Shown one piece after another: positions 34,501 through 44,500 of a DNA stretch of 64,000 nucleotides. This DNA is from Bugula neritina. Lineage: Eukaryota; Bryozoa; Gymnolaemata; Cheilostomatida; Bugulidae. Made by a program: the position numbers and the translations under genes. Under the pieces are notes generated by a model, which searched no databases, was not told the DNA's origin, and was given only the letters and a program-made list of their open reading frames with translations. Where the stretch lies: contig OZ037771.1 in assembly GCA_964035545.1 (NCBI GenBank), forward strand, positions 14,514,633 through 14,578,632. The letters run 5' to 3'. The stretch's first letter is position 1, and each line of letters starts with the position of its first letter.

Positions 34501-37147
34501 AATATGAATAACTTCAACAAAATACTTACTAAATTTTAGTTTTGATTTTAATATATTTCTTATTGAAGTCATCGGCTTTGATCAGAAGTCCCACCTGCTC
34601 GAGAGTGTCAGAGTCGAGTTGTTCCTTCAGCACTGACGGTGGCATTATGCTCTACAAGGTATGTTATCAGTTGCCTGAATCACCTTATTTTGAGTATTCT
34701 ACTTTGAATACACCTTATTCTGATTATTCTACTTTAAATACACCTTATTCTGATTATTTTACTTTGAATACACCTTATTCTGATTATTTTACTTTGAATA
34801 CACCTTATTCTGATTATTCTACTTTGAATACACCTTATTCTGATTATTTTACTTTGAATACACCTTATTCTGATTATTCTACTTTGAATACACCTTATTC
34901 TGATTATTCTACTTTGAATACACCTTATTCTGATTATTCTACTTTGAATACACTTTATTCTGATTATTCTACTTTGAATACACCTTATTCTGATTATTCT
35001 ACTTAGAATACACCTTATTCTGAGTATTCTACTTTAAATACACAATTTTTATTTACCAAATTGTTCAAAACCGGACATGAGGTTTAAAAATGTGAATTAA
35101 GACCTAAATAACTTTCCCATACCTTTAAATCTTTAAGAAGCTGCAGGAAATTGCTTCTCTGAGATGATTCTTGGTCGATCTTGGTCTCAGCATCTGAAAT
35201 CACATTACATGAATACCCAAGTCTCACACTCCCCTAACTACCTGGACAGAACCTAAACTACGCATCCAATGAGCTAAGGCTTCCTTCAACCACACGACTC
35301 CATCATGACCTTTCCCATGACCTTGCCATAAGCTGAGATGTTGCATATTCGGGAAAAAAAACAGTAGACGATCTTCTCCATAGAATATTCTTTCGTGAAA
35401 TTTACCCAAGCATGAAAAAAGCAAAAGATCTTCTCCATAGACAGCTTTTGCATTAAAACTACTCAAACTTTTTTCAACATCTAATATTCTCATTGAAGAG
35501 ATGTATGCAGAAATAAAACTAACATGGAATTGTCCAAGTATGAAAAGCGCCTACACAAAAAATCATGGCCATCTTTTACAAAATGCCTTGAAGATTAGAA
35601 AAAAAATATGTTTCAAAATATAGATAGAGTCCCGTAAGATTGGCAAACTAATTATTTATTGTCCCAGCTTCAGTACACAGCAGATTGAATAGCTTGCTTC
35701 CCACTAAGCCAGCTCACAGCCCAAGTCATAACAGGAAAACCCGACCATCTATTCCACGCGCCAAGAAAAAAAGGGATCAAAACATCCGATGCTGCATGAT
35801 GATGGAATGAACAAGCAGAGCACTACGTCTTCCACTTAGAGAGATAATCTTAGTGAGATATTCATTTACCAACAATACAGGCCACCGAGACAAGCTCCAA
35901 ATGTGATTTTGCATCTGTCTTCTACAACAAAAACAATTAATTTGCTGTAGCCAATACAATGACTGGTTAATACTAAGCCATTTCTTCAGCGATAAAAGGC
36001 AACTCAAGAAGGAATGGTAACTTACGAATAGATCTTTAAGTAACGAAATGACTTGATGAGACTTGAGAGATCCTTTGACTTGACTCTGCAGGAGTTCATA
36101 GAGCAGCCTGTCTAGAGTCTTAGCACTGTTGGTAGTTGACCCAGTGGCTCCTTTACTCAACGCCACATATTCATCAATACTGCCCAGAAAATAAATATAA
36201 TCTTCAGTTCAAGACTTAAAGTATAGTTTGGAATTTCATGTAAGAGGAAATGATATGTAGAGTGGCAACATGAACGGCACAGGCTGAGATGAAATTTTAT
36301 TTTATTTCACCTGCTTTAGTCACTGCAAAGAGAAAGAGTACAATTGCAATTTCAAGTTAGAGTAACAACAATAATCATTACAAGTACTCTAGATTTTACA
36401 ATAGCAGCTACTAGTAGTATTACTATTAGAATGCAACAGCATAAACACCAGTAACTATAAGATCACTATTGAATTAAATATAAAACATTAATCAAATATC
36501 AAAATTGGCGTTTTCATTAATATAATAATAATTAATTAAGTATAATTATAATCATAATGGCAATGAAGAAATTGTTATGGGACATCAAATTATATAGTTA
36601 ATGTTATACCAATCATTCTAAAACTAATGCCTATTGTGATACTGATTGTCTAAGGCCAAGCCTAAGGCCAATGCCCAATGACAATGGCCAATCACGATGA
36701 CAAGAGCTATAGTGATAGGAAATATCAATATGAATACGACAATCACAATGACAATGTCAATAATCAATAACGTAGCTATAAAATAATAATAATCACAATA
36801 AATATAATATTGAATTTAGTTATAATCATAATGATTAAGTGATTATCATAATGATAATGTATTATATAAAATTGAATCTCATTATCTGTGTCACTATGCC
36901 CACCACTATCAACCTTAAGATTATTGGTTTCACTCTCACTCTGTCAATTTTGAAATTTAAGAGTAAGAGTGGGAAAACTAAAAGACAAAAGTGAAACTGA
37001 AAATTTAACTTAAACCCAAAGTTAAACTTGACTCTTGAGTCTGATTATTTTAATTATGATCAAATACTTGTTAAGGTCTTACATCTTTTGTTTGCCTGAC
37101 TTTTCCCATGTTTTGCACACGTCCGCAGACATCCAAAAAGTTGTCAT
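22312..37147 (-). CDS. THOC2: THO complex subunit 2 (THOC2)
   Basis: Thirty-two exons, all GT/AG and phase-consistent, sum to 4425 nt (1474 aa, near the family length of about 1590). Transcript order: 37083-37147 (ATG), 36026-36179, 35870-35921, 35123-35193, 34530-34651, 33981-34114, 33673-33806, 33204-33332, 32873-33022, 32604-32776, 31993-32194, 31601-31764, 30834-31020, 30431-30559, 29804-30064, 29215-29397, 28547-28711, 27999-28168, 27663-27795, 26868-27009, 26249-26403, 25702-25830, 25045-25239, 24740-24925, 24596-24641, 23986-24161, 23701-23811, 23490-23587, 23233-23371, 22922-22999, 22629-22754, 22312-22377. Diagnostic blocks are KTWEKSG at the N terminus, [80 protein letters not shown] and [24 protein letters not shown]2 is the scaffold of the TREX/THO mRNA export complex in the nucleus. 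The last eight exons encode a Lys/Glu/Ser-rich disordered tail. The gene is divergent from DIS3. Confidence 0.96.
23040..23190 (-). repeat. 12-bp minisatellite in THOC2 intron
   Basis: Imperfect units around GTAGTTACTACT (plus strand) repeat about twelve times between exons 22922-22999 and 23233-23371. Confidence 0.7.
23590..23700 (-). repeat. Minisatellite starting at THOC2 donor
   Basis: Three units of about 35 bp. The core is GTGTAAGTACATAGTATAC on the plus strand. On the minus strand the array starts exactly at the donor of exon 23701-23811, and the donor hexamer GTAGTA recurs in the later units as GTAGTG and TTAGTA. Confidence 0.75.
24190..24560 (-). repeat. 25-bp minisatellite in THOC2 intron
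   Basis: About 14 near-identical 25-bp units with the core GAGATGTTGCTAGGTAACAC. They fill most of the intron between exons 23986-24161 and 24596-24641, starting about 30 bp from one and ending about 35 bp from the other. Units differ by one or two bases, suggesting recent expansion. Confidence 0.92.
26090..26240 (-). repeat. 31-bp minisatellite next to THOC2 donor
   Basis: About five units of exactly 31 bp (TTACGATATATGATACACAT core; TTACG at 26101, 26132 and 26163 onward) run up to about 10 nt from the donor of exon 26249-26403. Each minus-strand unit contains CAGGTAGCA, a good donor-like string. Confidence 0.85.
26636..26775 (-). repeat. 20-bp minisatellite in THOC2 intron
   Basis: Seven units of TACAATATACTTCAATTACA in the intron between exons 26249-26403 and 26868-27009. 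Confidence 0.9.
27020..27605 (-). repeat. 20-bp minisatellite filling a THOC2 intron
   Basis: About 28 units of a 20-bp sequence with the core ACATTACATCATATACTGAC fill almost the whole intron between exons 26868-27009 and 27663-27795. The array degrades toward the acceptor side. Confidence 0.92.
29518..29735 (+). mobile_element. tRNA-derived SINE, copy B
   Basis: Same family as 2691-2905: a diverged tRNA-like head (AGTAAACATGAGGTCAGTGG), then GCATTCAGTCATAATTGCTC, then TCTCACAGGGATAGTGAC. It is inserted in a THOC2 intron, opposite to the gene's strand. Confidence 0.75.
30583..30775 (-). repeat. 24-bp minisatellite in THOC2 intron
   Basis: Seven to eight units with the core ACTACTCACTGTGACTCAGT. 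They begin about 25 bp upstream of the acceptor of exon 30431-30559. The minus-strand units contain GTGAG donor-like words. Confidence 0.85.
31027..31576 (-). repeat. (AGT)n microsatellite making up a whole intron
   Basis: About 550 bp of nearly pure AGT trinucleotide with variant units (AAT, GGT, ACT, AGG AGA). It occupies almost all of the 580-bp intron between exons 30834-31020 and 31601-31764. Only 6 bp separate it from the acceptor and about 25 bp from the donor. Long poly-Val or poly-Thr reading frames here are artefacts of the repeat. Confidence 0.97.
32240..32370 (+). mobile_element. SINE body fragment, copy C
   Basis: This is a 5'-truncated copy of the SINE. It matches the body of 2691-2905 (ATTGGTGATGTTAGGAAGAA, CAGTCATAATTGGTTCTGTG, AATAAGTCCTTAGCC) and lacks the tRNA-like head. 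It sits in a THOC2 intron. Confidence 0.75.
33050..33200 (-). repeat. Minisatellite at a THOC2 donor
   Basis: Four to five units around GGTCATGTGACTTGTATAAG with variable spacing (about 30 bp) lie between exons 32873-33022 and 33204-33332. They reach the donor of the latter. Confidence 0.75.
34676..35045 (-). repeat. 30-bp minisatellite in THOC2 intron
   Basis: About 12 near-identical units of 30 bp (core CACCTTATTCTGATTATTCT) start about 25 bp upstream of the acceptor of exon 34530-34651. The in-frame 'protein' readable here is a repeat artefact. Confidence 0.95.
35194..35869. other. THOC2 intron with unexplained higher-complexity DNA
   Basis: This intron does not look like ordinary AT-rich filler. 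It holds an 89-codon minus-strand open frame (35224-35493) with no known domain, two imperfect copies of a block containing GATCTTCTCCATAGA, and a GC-richer segment at 35690-35770. An old mobile-element or gene fragment is possible, but I cannot name it. Confidence 0.4.
36180..37082 (-). other. THOC2 first intron, low-complexity
   Basis: AT-rich with CAATGACAATG-type and ATAATCATAATGA-type words, then a GAGTAAGAGTG / GTGAAACTGAA stretch at 36930-37050. No exon was seen other than the flanking ones. The segment near the first exon resembles the divergent intergenic regions. Confidence 0.45.
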
Positions 37148-38531
37148 TTTGGACAGAATCCTCCACAACAATATTGATAATATAAATATTAATATTGCAA
37201 ATTAACTTTTCCAGGGTGAGCGTATGTCCTTGACAATGAAAAGCTACTACGGAAATTGTTTGGTGCCGTTAATAATACCGCTTATAAAGAAACACGATAA
37301 AAAGGGTGTGTTGCAAAAAAAATTTAACTTGTCTAAAAAAAATTTTGTTTTTAATTTTTTTTTTAGGGAAGTATGTTTTAGATTGCATCTGTGCTTGCTT
37401 TCAATTTTTCCTGTACTTTAACCAACAACGACTCTAGTTAATTTCGCTCTAAAATTTAATGCTATAGTTTCCGTCACACACATGAGTTCCACAAACTTAA
37501 AATAAATTGTTATTATAGTTATACATTATGAGTTATGATTATTTGATTATAATTATATCATTATGATTATGGCCGTACTTTATCTCAAGACTAGTTCTTA
37601 TACTTGTAGTTTTTTTTGCAGCGATAGTTCATTTATATTAGATGATTATAAATATATTATAACTTACAAGCATTACACTTACAGTTACTAACACTAACAC
37701 TAACAGTGAGTTACTGTTGGTGTTTAGTGTTGCACTTTTACTTTAACTAATAACTTACACTTTCACTTTGACTTAGTCTTACAGCTATGCTCAATCACAA
37801 TGTGAATGAGATACTCACAGTATAAAAATCAGTATTACTGTTGCTATTAGATTTAGTATTAGTAATACAGATACTAATACTGTAAGTAAGTGTAAGTGAA
37901 TTAGTAATACTAATTATATTAACTTGTATTTTTACAGTTTACCTAGTATTTTACTATTTATAATTTTATTATTTTCCAGCATCACCATTTATAATGATTT
38001 TAGTAATAGTAATTATTATCAACTTTAGGTAATGTCAGCCACGCCACTACCATAATGATAATGATCATACTAACTAATAGAGTAATACGCCTAATCTTAT
38101 GCTATTGCCTATTGGATTTGGTATTAAAGTATTACGATTTGGATTTACAATTGCTGTTTATTGGTATTAAGTGTAAGTGTAAGCTATGAACATTTAGACT
38201 GTTTTTGATGATAGTTGATACATGGTAATGTTGAATTTGAAGATTCAAATCAAAACCAATTTTATATTTAAATCAATACAGATGTTGAAATACATAGTAT
38301 TTTATTTTTATTATTTAAAGCCAGCCTGCATATTTTCCCGGAAACATAAATAAAAGGGAGTGTTTTCTTTGCAGTATGTCCATCTCGTTGATGAAAGATA
38401 TACTTTGAACTATTTATTCTGACTTGTTTTTTAATAACTAGTAACGCTTTTATGTTATGCTTATTATTTTTGGCAGCTAACTTTGCATGTACATTGCTCT
38501 AATTCATACTTATGCATGTTTTTCAGTCATC
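37148..38531. promoter_or_regulatory. Divergent intergenic region, THOC2 / DIS3
   Basis: A 1.38-kb gap between two start codons facing away from each other, so it is a candidate bidirectional promoter for two nuclear RNA-processing genes. It contains TACTAATACTA and GTAAGTGTAAGTGA words at 37680-37930 and homopolymeric T runs. No exon was recognised. An acceptor-like TTTTTCAG immediately before the DIS3 ATG (38519-38526) leaves room for a non-coding 5' exon in this gap. Confidence 0.5.
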
Positions 38532-41500
38532 ATGTTGAAATCAAAAGTATTCGTAAAAAAGACAAAGCGAGGCGGTATTTTGAAAATTGTGAGAGAACAT
38601 TACTTGAGAGATGACATTCTGTGCGGCCTGGAGAGTTGTGAGCTGTGTTACAAGAGGAAGGGAGCTGAAGATCCAATGGAGATTTGTAGCGGAGACCACG
38701 AGTCTCGCGACGTTAGACCTTTGAGTCAACAGACGAATATTTGTCTGTCTGACCAGCTGTCCGTTACTTTCGATGGAAAACAGGAAACGCACGTACTAAT
38801 TCCCGACACAAATGTGGTTCTGCATCAGGTAGCTATGTGAATAATCTGAATCCGGTGTTAAGGCCATGAAGCAGATTGAACAAATATGGAAGTCTGCAAA
38901 GATTTCGATTGCAGCTCTGTAAATAGATTTTTTATTTGCAGTAAATGCAATTGTTGAATATATTTTATGTGGAGTTTCTCTGATTTGTATTTACTGAAGT
39001 TTAAGAATAAAAGCAACTTTTATAGCGCTAGAATTTATAAAAAGTAACACCTGTGAGACCTGTCAGGCATGATATACTGCTTATCCCACCTATTAGGTAA
39101 CTCTACTAATTACGTTGTAGGTATACTGTTACATTATAGGTATATAATATATAATATGGCATTGTAGGTATATATACCATTACATTATAGGTTTACTATT
39201 ACATTGTAGGTTTACTATTACATTGTAGGTATATATACTATTACATTGTAGGTATATATACTATTACATTGTAGGTTTACTATTACATTGTAGGTATATA
39301 TACTATTACATTGTAGGTATATATACTATTACATTGTAGGTATATATACTATTACATTGTAGGTATATATACTATTACATTGTAGGTAGATGTACTATTA
39401 CATTGTAGGTAGATGTAATATTACATTGTAGGTAGATGTACTAGAGGATGACAGTATAAAGAATGTGGTTATCTTAGCTACTGTAGTTGAAGAGGTGCGA
39501 CACCAGTCACTCACTATATACAAGAGACTGAGGGACCTCATTGCTAATCCTGAGAAACATTTCTATGTTTTCATCAACGAGCACCACAAGTGAGTTGCGG
39601 CAGCAGTAGTCTGGCAGCAGTAATGAGTTCTGTCATAGCCAGTAGTAGCATGGTTGATATTGTAGTTTACTTATATACAGCATGCCAATGTGTTGCGGCT
39701 ATGTTTTCATATTGAATCTTGTAATTTAGGAGTCATTTAATAGTTTTATTAACTTTATGCAATTATTTTATGTCTTTTCAATCAATGTTTGAGAGAGTTG
39801 TTGCTGTTTAAGTTGTTCTGTTCCATATTTGCTACTCATGTCTACTGTGCATGGCATTGTTATTAATCTGTCAGTGAAACGTACGTGGAGAGAGTGCGGG
39901 GAGAAACAGCTAACGACAGAAATGATAGAGCAATCCGAGTAGCTAGTTACTGGTATTCTAGCCATCTAGCTGAACATGCTAATGTCAAGGTCGTGCTGCT
40001 GACGAATGACCGGGAGAATATGAAGCGTGCTCTTGTGAACACTGAGTCTAAGCTGTCTGTCTACACAGGTACTGTACATCACTGCCTACTAGTAGCACCA
40101 CTAGTAGCACTACTAGTAGTGCTACTAGTAGTGCTACTAGTAGGCAGAGTATATAGTATTACTAGTAGGTAGAGTATATAGTATTACTAGTAGGTAGAGT
40201 ATAGAGTACTACTAGTAGTGCTACTAGTAGTGCTACTAGTAGCACTACTAGTAGCACTACTAGTAGTACTCTATCTACTAGTAGTACTATATCTACTAGT
40301 AATACTATATACTCTATCTACTAGTAGTACTATATACTCTATCTACTAGTAGTACTATATACTCTACCTACTAGTAATACTATATACTCTGCCTACTAGT
40401 AGCACTACTAGAAGTACTATCACTACTAGTAGATATAGTACTACTAGTAGTACTATATCTACTAGTAGTCTTACTAGCAGTACTATCACTACTGATAGTA
40501 CTATCATTGTATCTACTAGTAGTACTATATACTCTACCTACTAGTAGTACTACCACTGTATCCACTAGTAGTACTATATACTCTATCTACTAGTAGTACT
40601 ATATACTCTATCTACTAGTAGTACTATCACTACTAATGCCCACTATAGCTTGTGGTTTATTTACCTCAATTTACAGTCAAGGAGTATTTATCTAAACTGA
40701 AAGGAACACACGATTTGCTGGACAAAGTGGCTAATCTAGAACACACTGAGAAGGTATGCCTTACAACTAATGTCGGGTCACCATGTAACCAGTGTGTTGT
40801 GTGTATGTGCTCAGTATGTAGTTATTATGTAATGTAGTTTGTGCGTAGTTGGTATGTAGTTAATGTGGAGTTAGTATGTAGTTACTATGTGGTTACAATA
40901 TAAATTCCGTGCATTGCATTAGCTGACGTTGCGAGAGAAGTTCGAATACCCGAGTCATGTGAGTCCAGCTGAGCTGAAGAGAGGGCTAACTTCTGGAAAG
41001 TTCTTGAAGGGTAGCTTTAGGGCCAGCAGGGACAACTATCTGGAAGGGGAGGTGTTGGCTGATGGACAGGACCAGCCCATCTTTATTCAGGGTAGGTTTT
41101 CATGTTAGTTCATTCGATGAGGGATTTCTCTACGGTATAATATTAGTACAAGTCGTGGAGTATATGTTTGGTAGTACAGTAGATATAATATTTATATTAA
41201 AAATAATATTTATATTAGATATAGTATTTGTATTAGATAGTAGATTTATATTAGATAGTGGAATGTAGGTTATTCAAATGTGAGTTGGGCATCTCATGAC
41301 AAAGAGCAAGGCGCCCATGTTGAATTTGGACGCTGAAATGTGATAATATAGTGAAAATTCTCGAAGTCAACAAAGTTATTGATGGTAATTTCTACTGGAC
41401 TAAAGAAGAGATGAGCACTGATGACATCACAGTCTCAAGGTTACAGCAAGTTGTAATATCACTGCCGTATGTTTCAGGACGGAATCACTTGAACAGAGCA

Positions 41501-44500
41501 GTGAATGAGGATTTGGTTGCCGTGGAGATACTGCCACAGAGTGAGTGGAGTTACCCCTCCTCGCTGGTACTTGAAGATAGAGCTCAAGCTGATGATGAGA
41601 ACACAAGCAAAGATGACCTTGTAAGTTTTTAGCGTATCCTATTGAAACTTTTATACTTTTCTGTAGTGTATATTGGTAATATGGGGGTATGCCGTATTAT
41701 ACAATAAGTATACTATCAATCTATATTATACTATGCGTTAGTCTATTGGTTTAAGTACTATCGTGATATATCGTACCTTGATAGTATGTAAGTCTATCAA
41801 GAGTTGTCTGTTTAAAACAAAACTGCAAGCGAAATGTGGACGTTTATTTAGCTTTTGATTCTGCTCAATAGTTATTTGATAAATAACCAGGCGTATGATT
41901 GTCTGCCTCCCCCCCCCCCCCCCGTGACTTTCACTCAACATGTAGAACCTGTACTACTATTTAGAAAGAGGCTAGTGAGGCCCGTCACAAGGAGTTGGCG
42001 AGGCCGTCGGGCAGAGTGGTTGGCATAGTGAAGAGGAACTGGAGACAGTACTGTGGCATGTTGCAGCAGAGTACACTGCGCGAGGTTTGTCTCCTCCTCG
42101 GGGTATCCACGTAATGTACTGTCAGTGTTGTTTGTTGAATGGCATGTTTCACTGCACGTCATGGACTTAGAGTTGGATATTTCATTAAATGATGAGTCTG
42201 TAAATTGTTTGTTTCTCAGACTAACAGACACCTGTTTGTGTCTCTTTCTCAGACTAACAGACACTTGTTCGTACCAGCTGAAAGACGAATCCCTAAGATC
42301 AGGATCGAGACGAGACAAGCCGAGACTCTCTTCGGAAAGCGCATTGTGGTGGTGATTGACTCGTGGCCTAAGAACTCCAAGTACCCACAGGTAAGCGAAG
42401 GATAGTGCACATATAGGGGGTGGATAGTGTGCAGGTAAGGGGTGGGAGGGTGTACAGGTGAGGGGTGGATAGTGTACAGGTAAGGGGTGGATGGTGCACA
42501 TGTAAAGGGTTGATTCTAACTAAAGGTTATATTTAGTCGTTTAGAGAGTATTTTATTCCAGTTTTGTTTATTAGGGACATGTCAATCATTTGTATACTGT
42601 TATTCGAACACAATACATCACTAACACACTCATCAAGCTGTCTTGTATCAAGTTAGGATATTTTATTGATAGTTGTGTGCTGAACAATGGTGACTCATGT
42701 TAAATATAACATAATGTTCCAGTCATAGGTGTTAGTTTTGATGCTTAACTTAAGATTAAGTATTTTAATTTTTCTAAATGATTCACCACACAGTAATCTA
42801 AACTGTTACTTGTGTTACCAATGAGGTCTACTCCTATTCTTTATACTGACTGTGTAGGGCCACTTTGTGAGAGCTCTTGGTGATATCGGAGATAAAGAGA
42901 CAGAGAATGAAGTCTTACTCCTCGAGCATGACATTCCTCACACGGCTTTCTCACAGCGTGTTCTCAATTGTCTTCCCACAGCTGATTGGACGGCCAGGTG
43001 TGTTGTTTATCTTCATAATGCGATTGGTTTTAACCTCATAGATGTTTTAGACTTGAGAGAATTTATAATGAAACTTTAGTGCTATATATTGTATTTTGCT
43101 TTTAATCAAATTGATTTTTCTCGAGTTTAAACTGAAACTTTAGTGTTATATGCTATACTACACTCATTTCTATGTTTTATCCTGCCTATTTTGTGTTATA
43201 CTTCACCTCTTTTTAGTTCGTAATTTGCATATTTTTATGGTATGATCTTTCATTTTTATTGTTGAGTGTTCTTTTGAACGCTGACATTTTGGTCATGGAA
43301 AAGTCATTTTCCACGCGCTTCCTTCTCTCTCCCACAGGCTTGCACTCTGTCTATCTTTCTGTCTCCTCGTGCTAAACCTATTCCTTTACATTATATGGTA
43401 TCTCTTGTGTCATTGGACAGGTGTAATATATAACATCTGCTTTAATATATAACATAACATATACTGTATTATATTATATAACATATTCTGTAGTGAAGAA
43501 GAGATAAGCAAGAGGAAAGACCTGAGAGACGTAACTATATGCAGTGTAGATCCTCCCGGGTGTACAGACATAGACGATGCTTTACATTGCAGAGTTCTAC
43601 CAAATGGAAACTTTGAGGTGTGCATATCATTTCTACAGTATCATCTAATCTATATCTACTACATTCCCTTCTACAGTGATATTCTCTCTACAGTATCATC
43701 TAATCTATATCTACTGCATTCCCTTCTACAGTAATACTCTCTATTCAGTATCTTCTAATCTATGTCTACTATATTCCCTTCTACAGTAATATTCTCTATT
43801 CAGTAGCATCTAATCTATATCTACTACATTCTCTTCTACAGTGCTATTCTTTTCAGTATCATCTAATTTATGACTACTAATGGCTGTCTGCATTGTTAGG
43901 TTGGGGTTCATATTGCTGATGTCACACATTTTGTTAGACCTGGAACTGCGCTGGATTTGGAAGCTGCCAATAGGGGCACGACTGTCTACCTCACTGACCG
44001 GGTGAGCATGTGTTATACCTCGGGCTATTCTCAGTAGAAATGTTATCCTAACTTTCTTTTTATGCTTTTTTATGATTTTGCCGTATGAAGATTTTGAAAG
44101 TAATTCATATAATAAATATAGCTATTACGTTTTTATAAATTAGCAATGGTGTTGCATGTATATATATATTGACACAAAATAAATACTGCGGTATGAAGTT
44201 ATATTTATAAAATATTGAGTAAATGTTTAAATAAAATTTGCACTACTAGTTGCCTCATGGACTAATAAGACACCACCTCCAGTTGCAAGTCCCGAGGTTA
44301 CATTAATTCTCATCTATTCTTTTTGTTCTTGTATTATATTTTATTATATGATATTATATACGGTTATAATTACATAATATTATATGTACTATTTGCCGCT
44401 TTTATAACTTTGTGTTTTCTGTTTAGAGAATTGACATGGTGCCGGAGCTTTTGAGCTCTAATCTCTGTTCACTGAGGTCTAACGTTGAGCGTTTGGCCTT

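Noticed and set aside
34542-35006. 154-codon frame with repeated [10 protein letters not shown] peptide
   Set aside because: It is a frame through the 30-bp intronic minisatellite plus the antisense of a THOC2 exon.
40069-40645. CRISPR-like or satellite array
   Set aside because: Units are contiguous with no spacers, palindromic and confined to an intron of a eukaryotic gene.
41935-42501. 188-codon minus-strand frame opposite DIS3 exons 7-8
   Set aside because: It is the antisense shadow of conserved DIS3 exons and the GGGGTGGATAGTG repeat, with no domain similarity.
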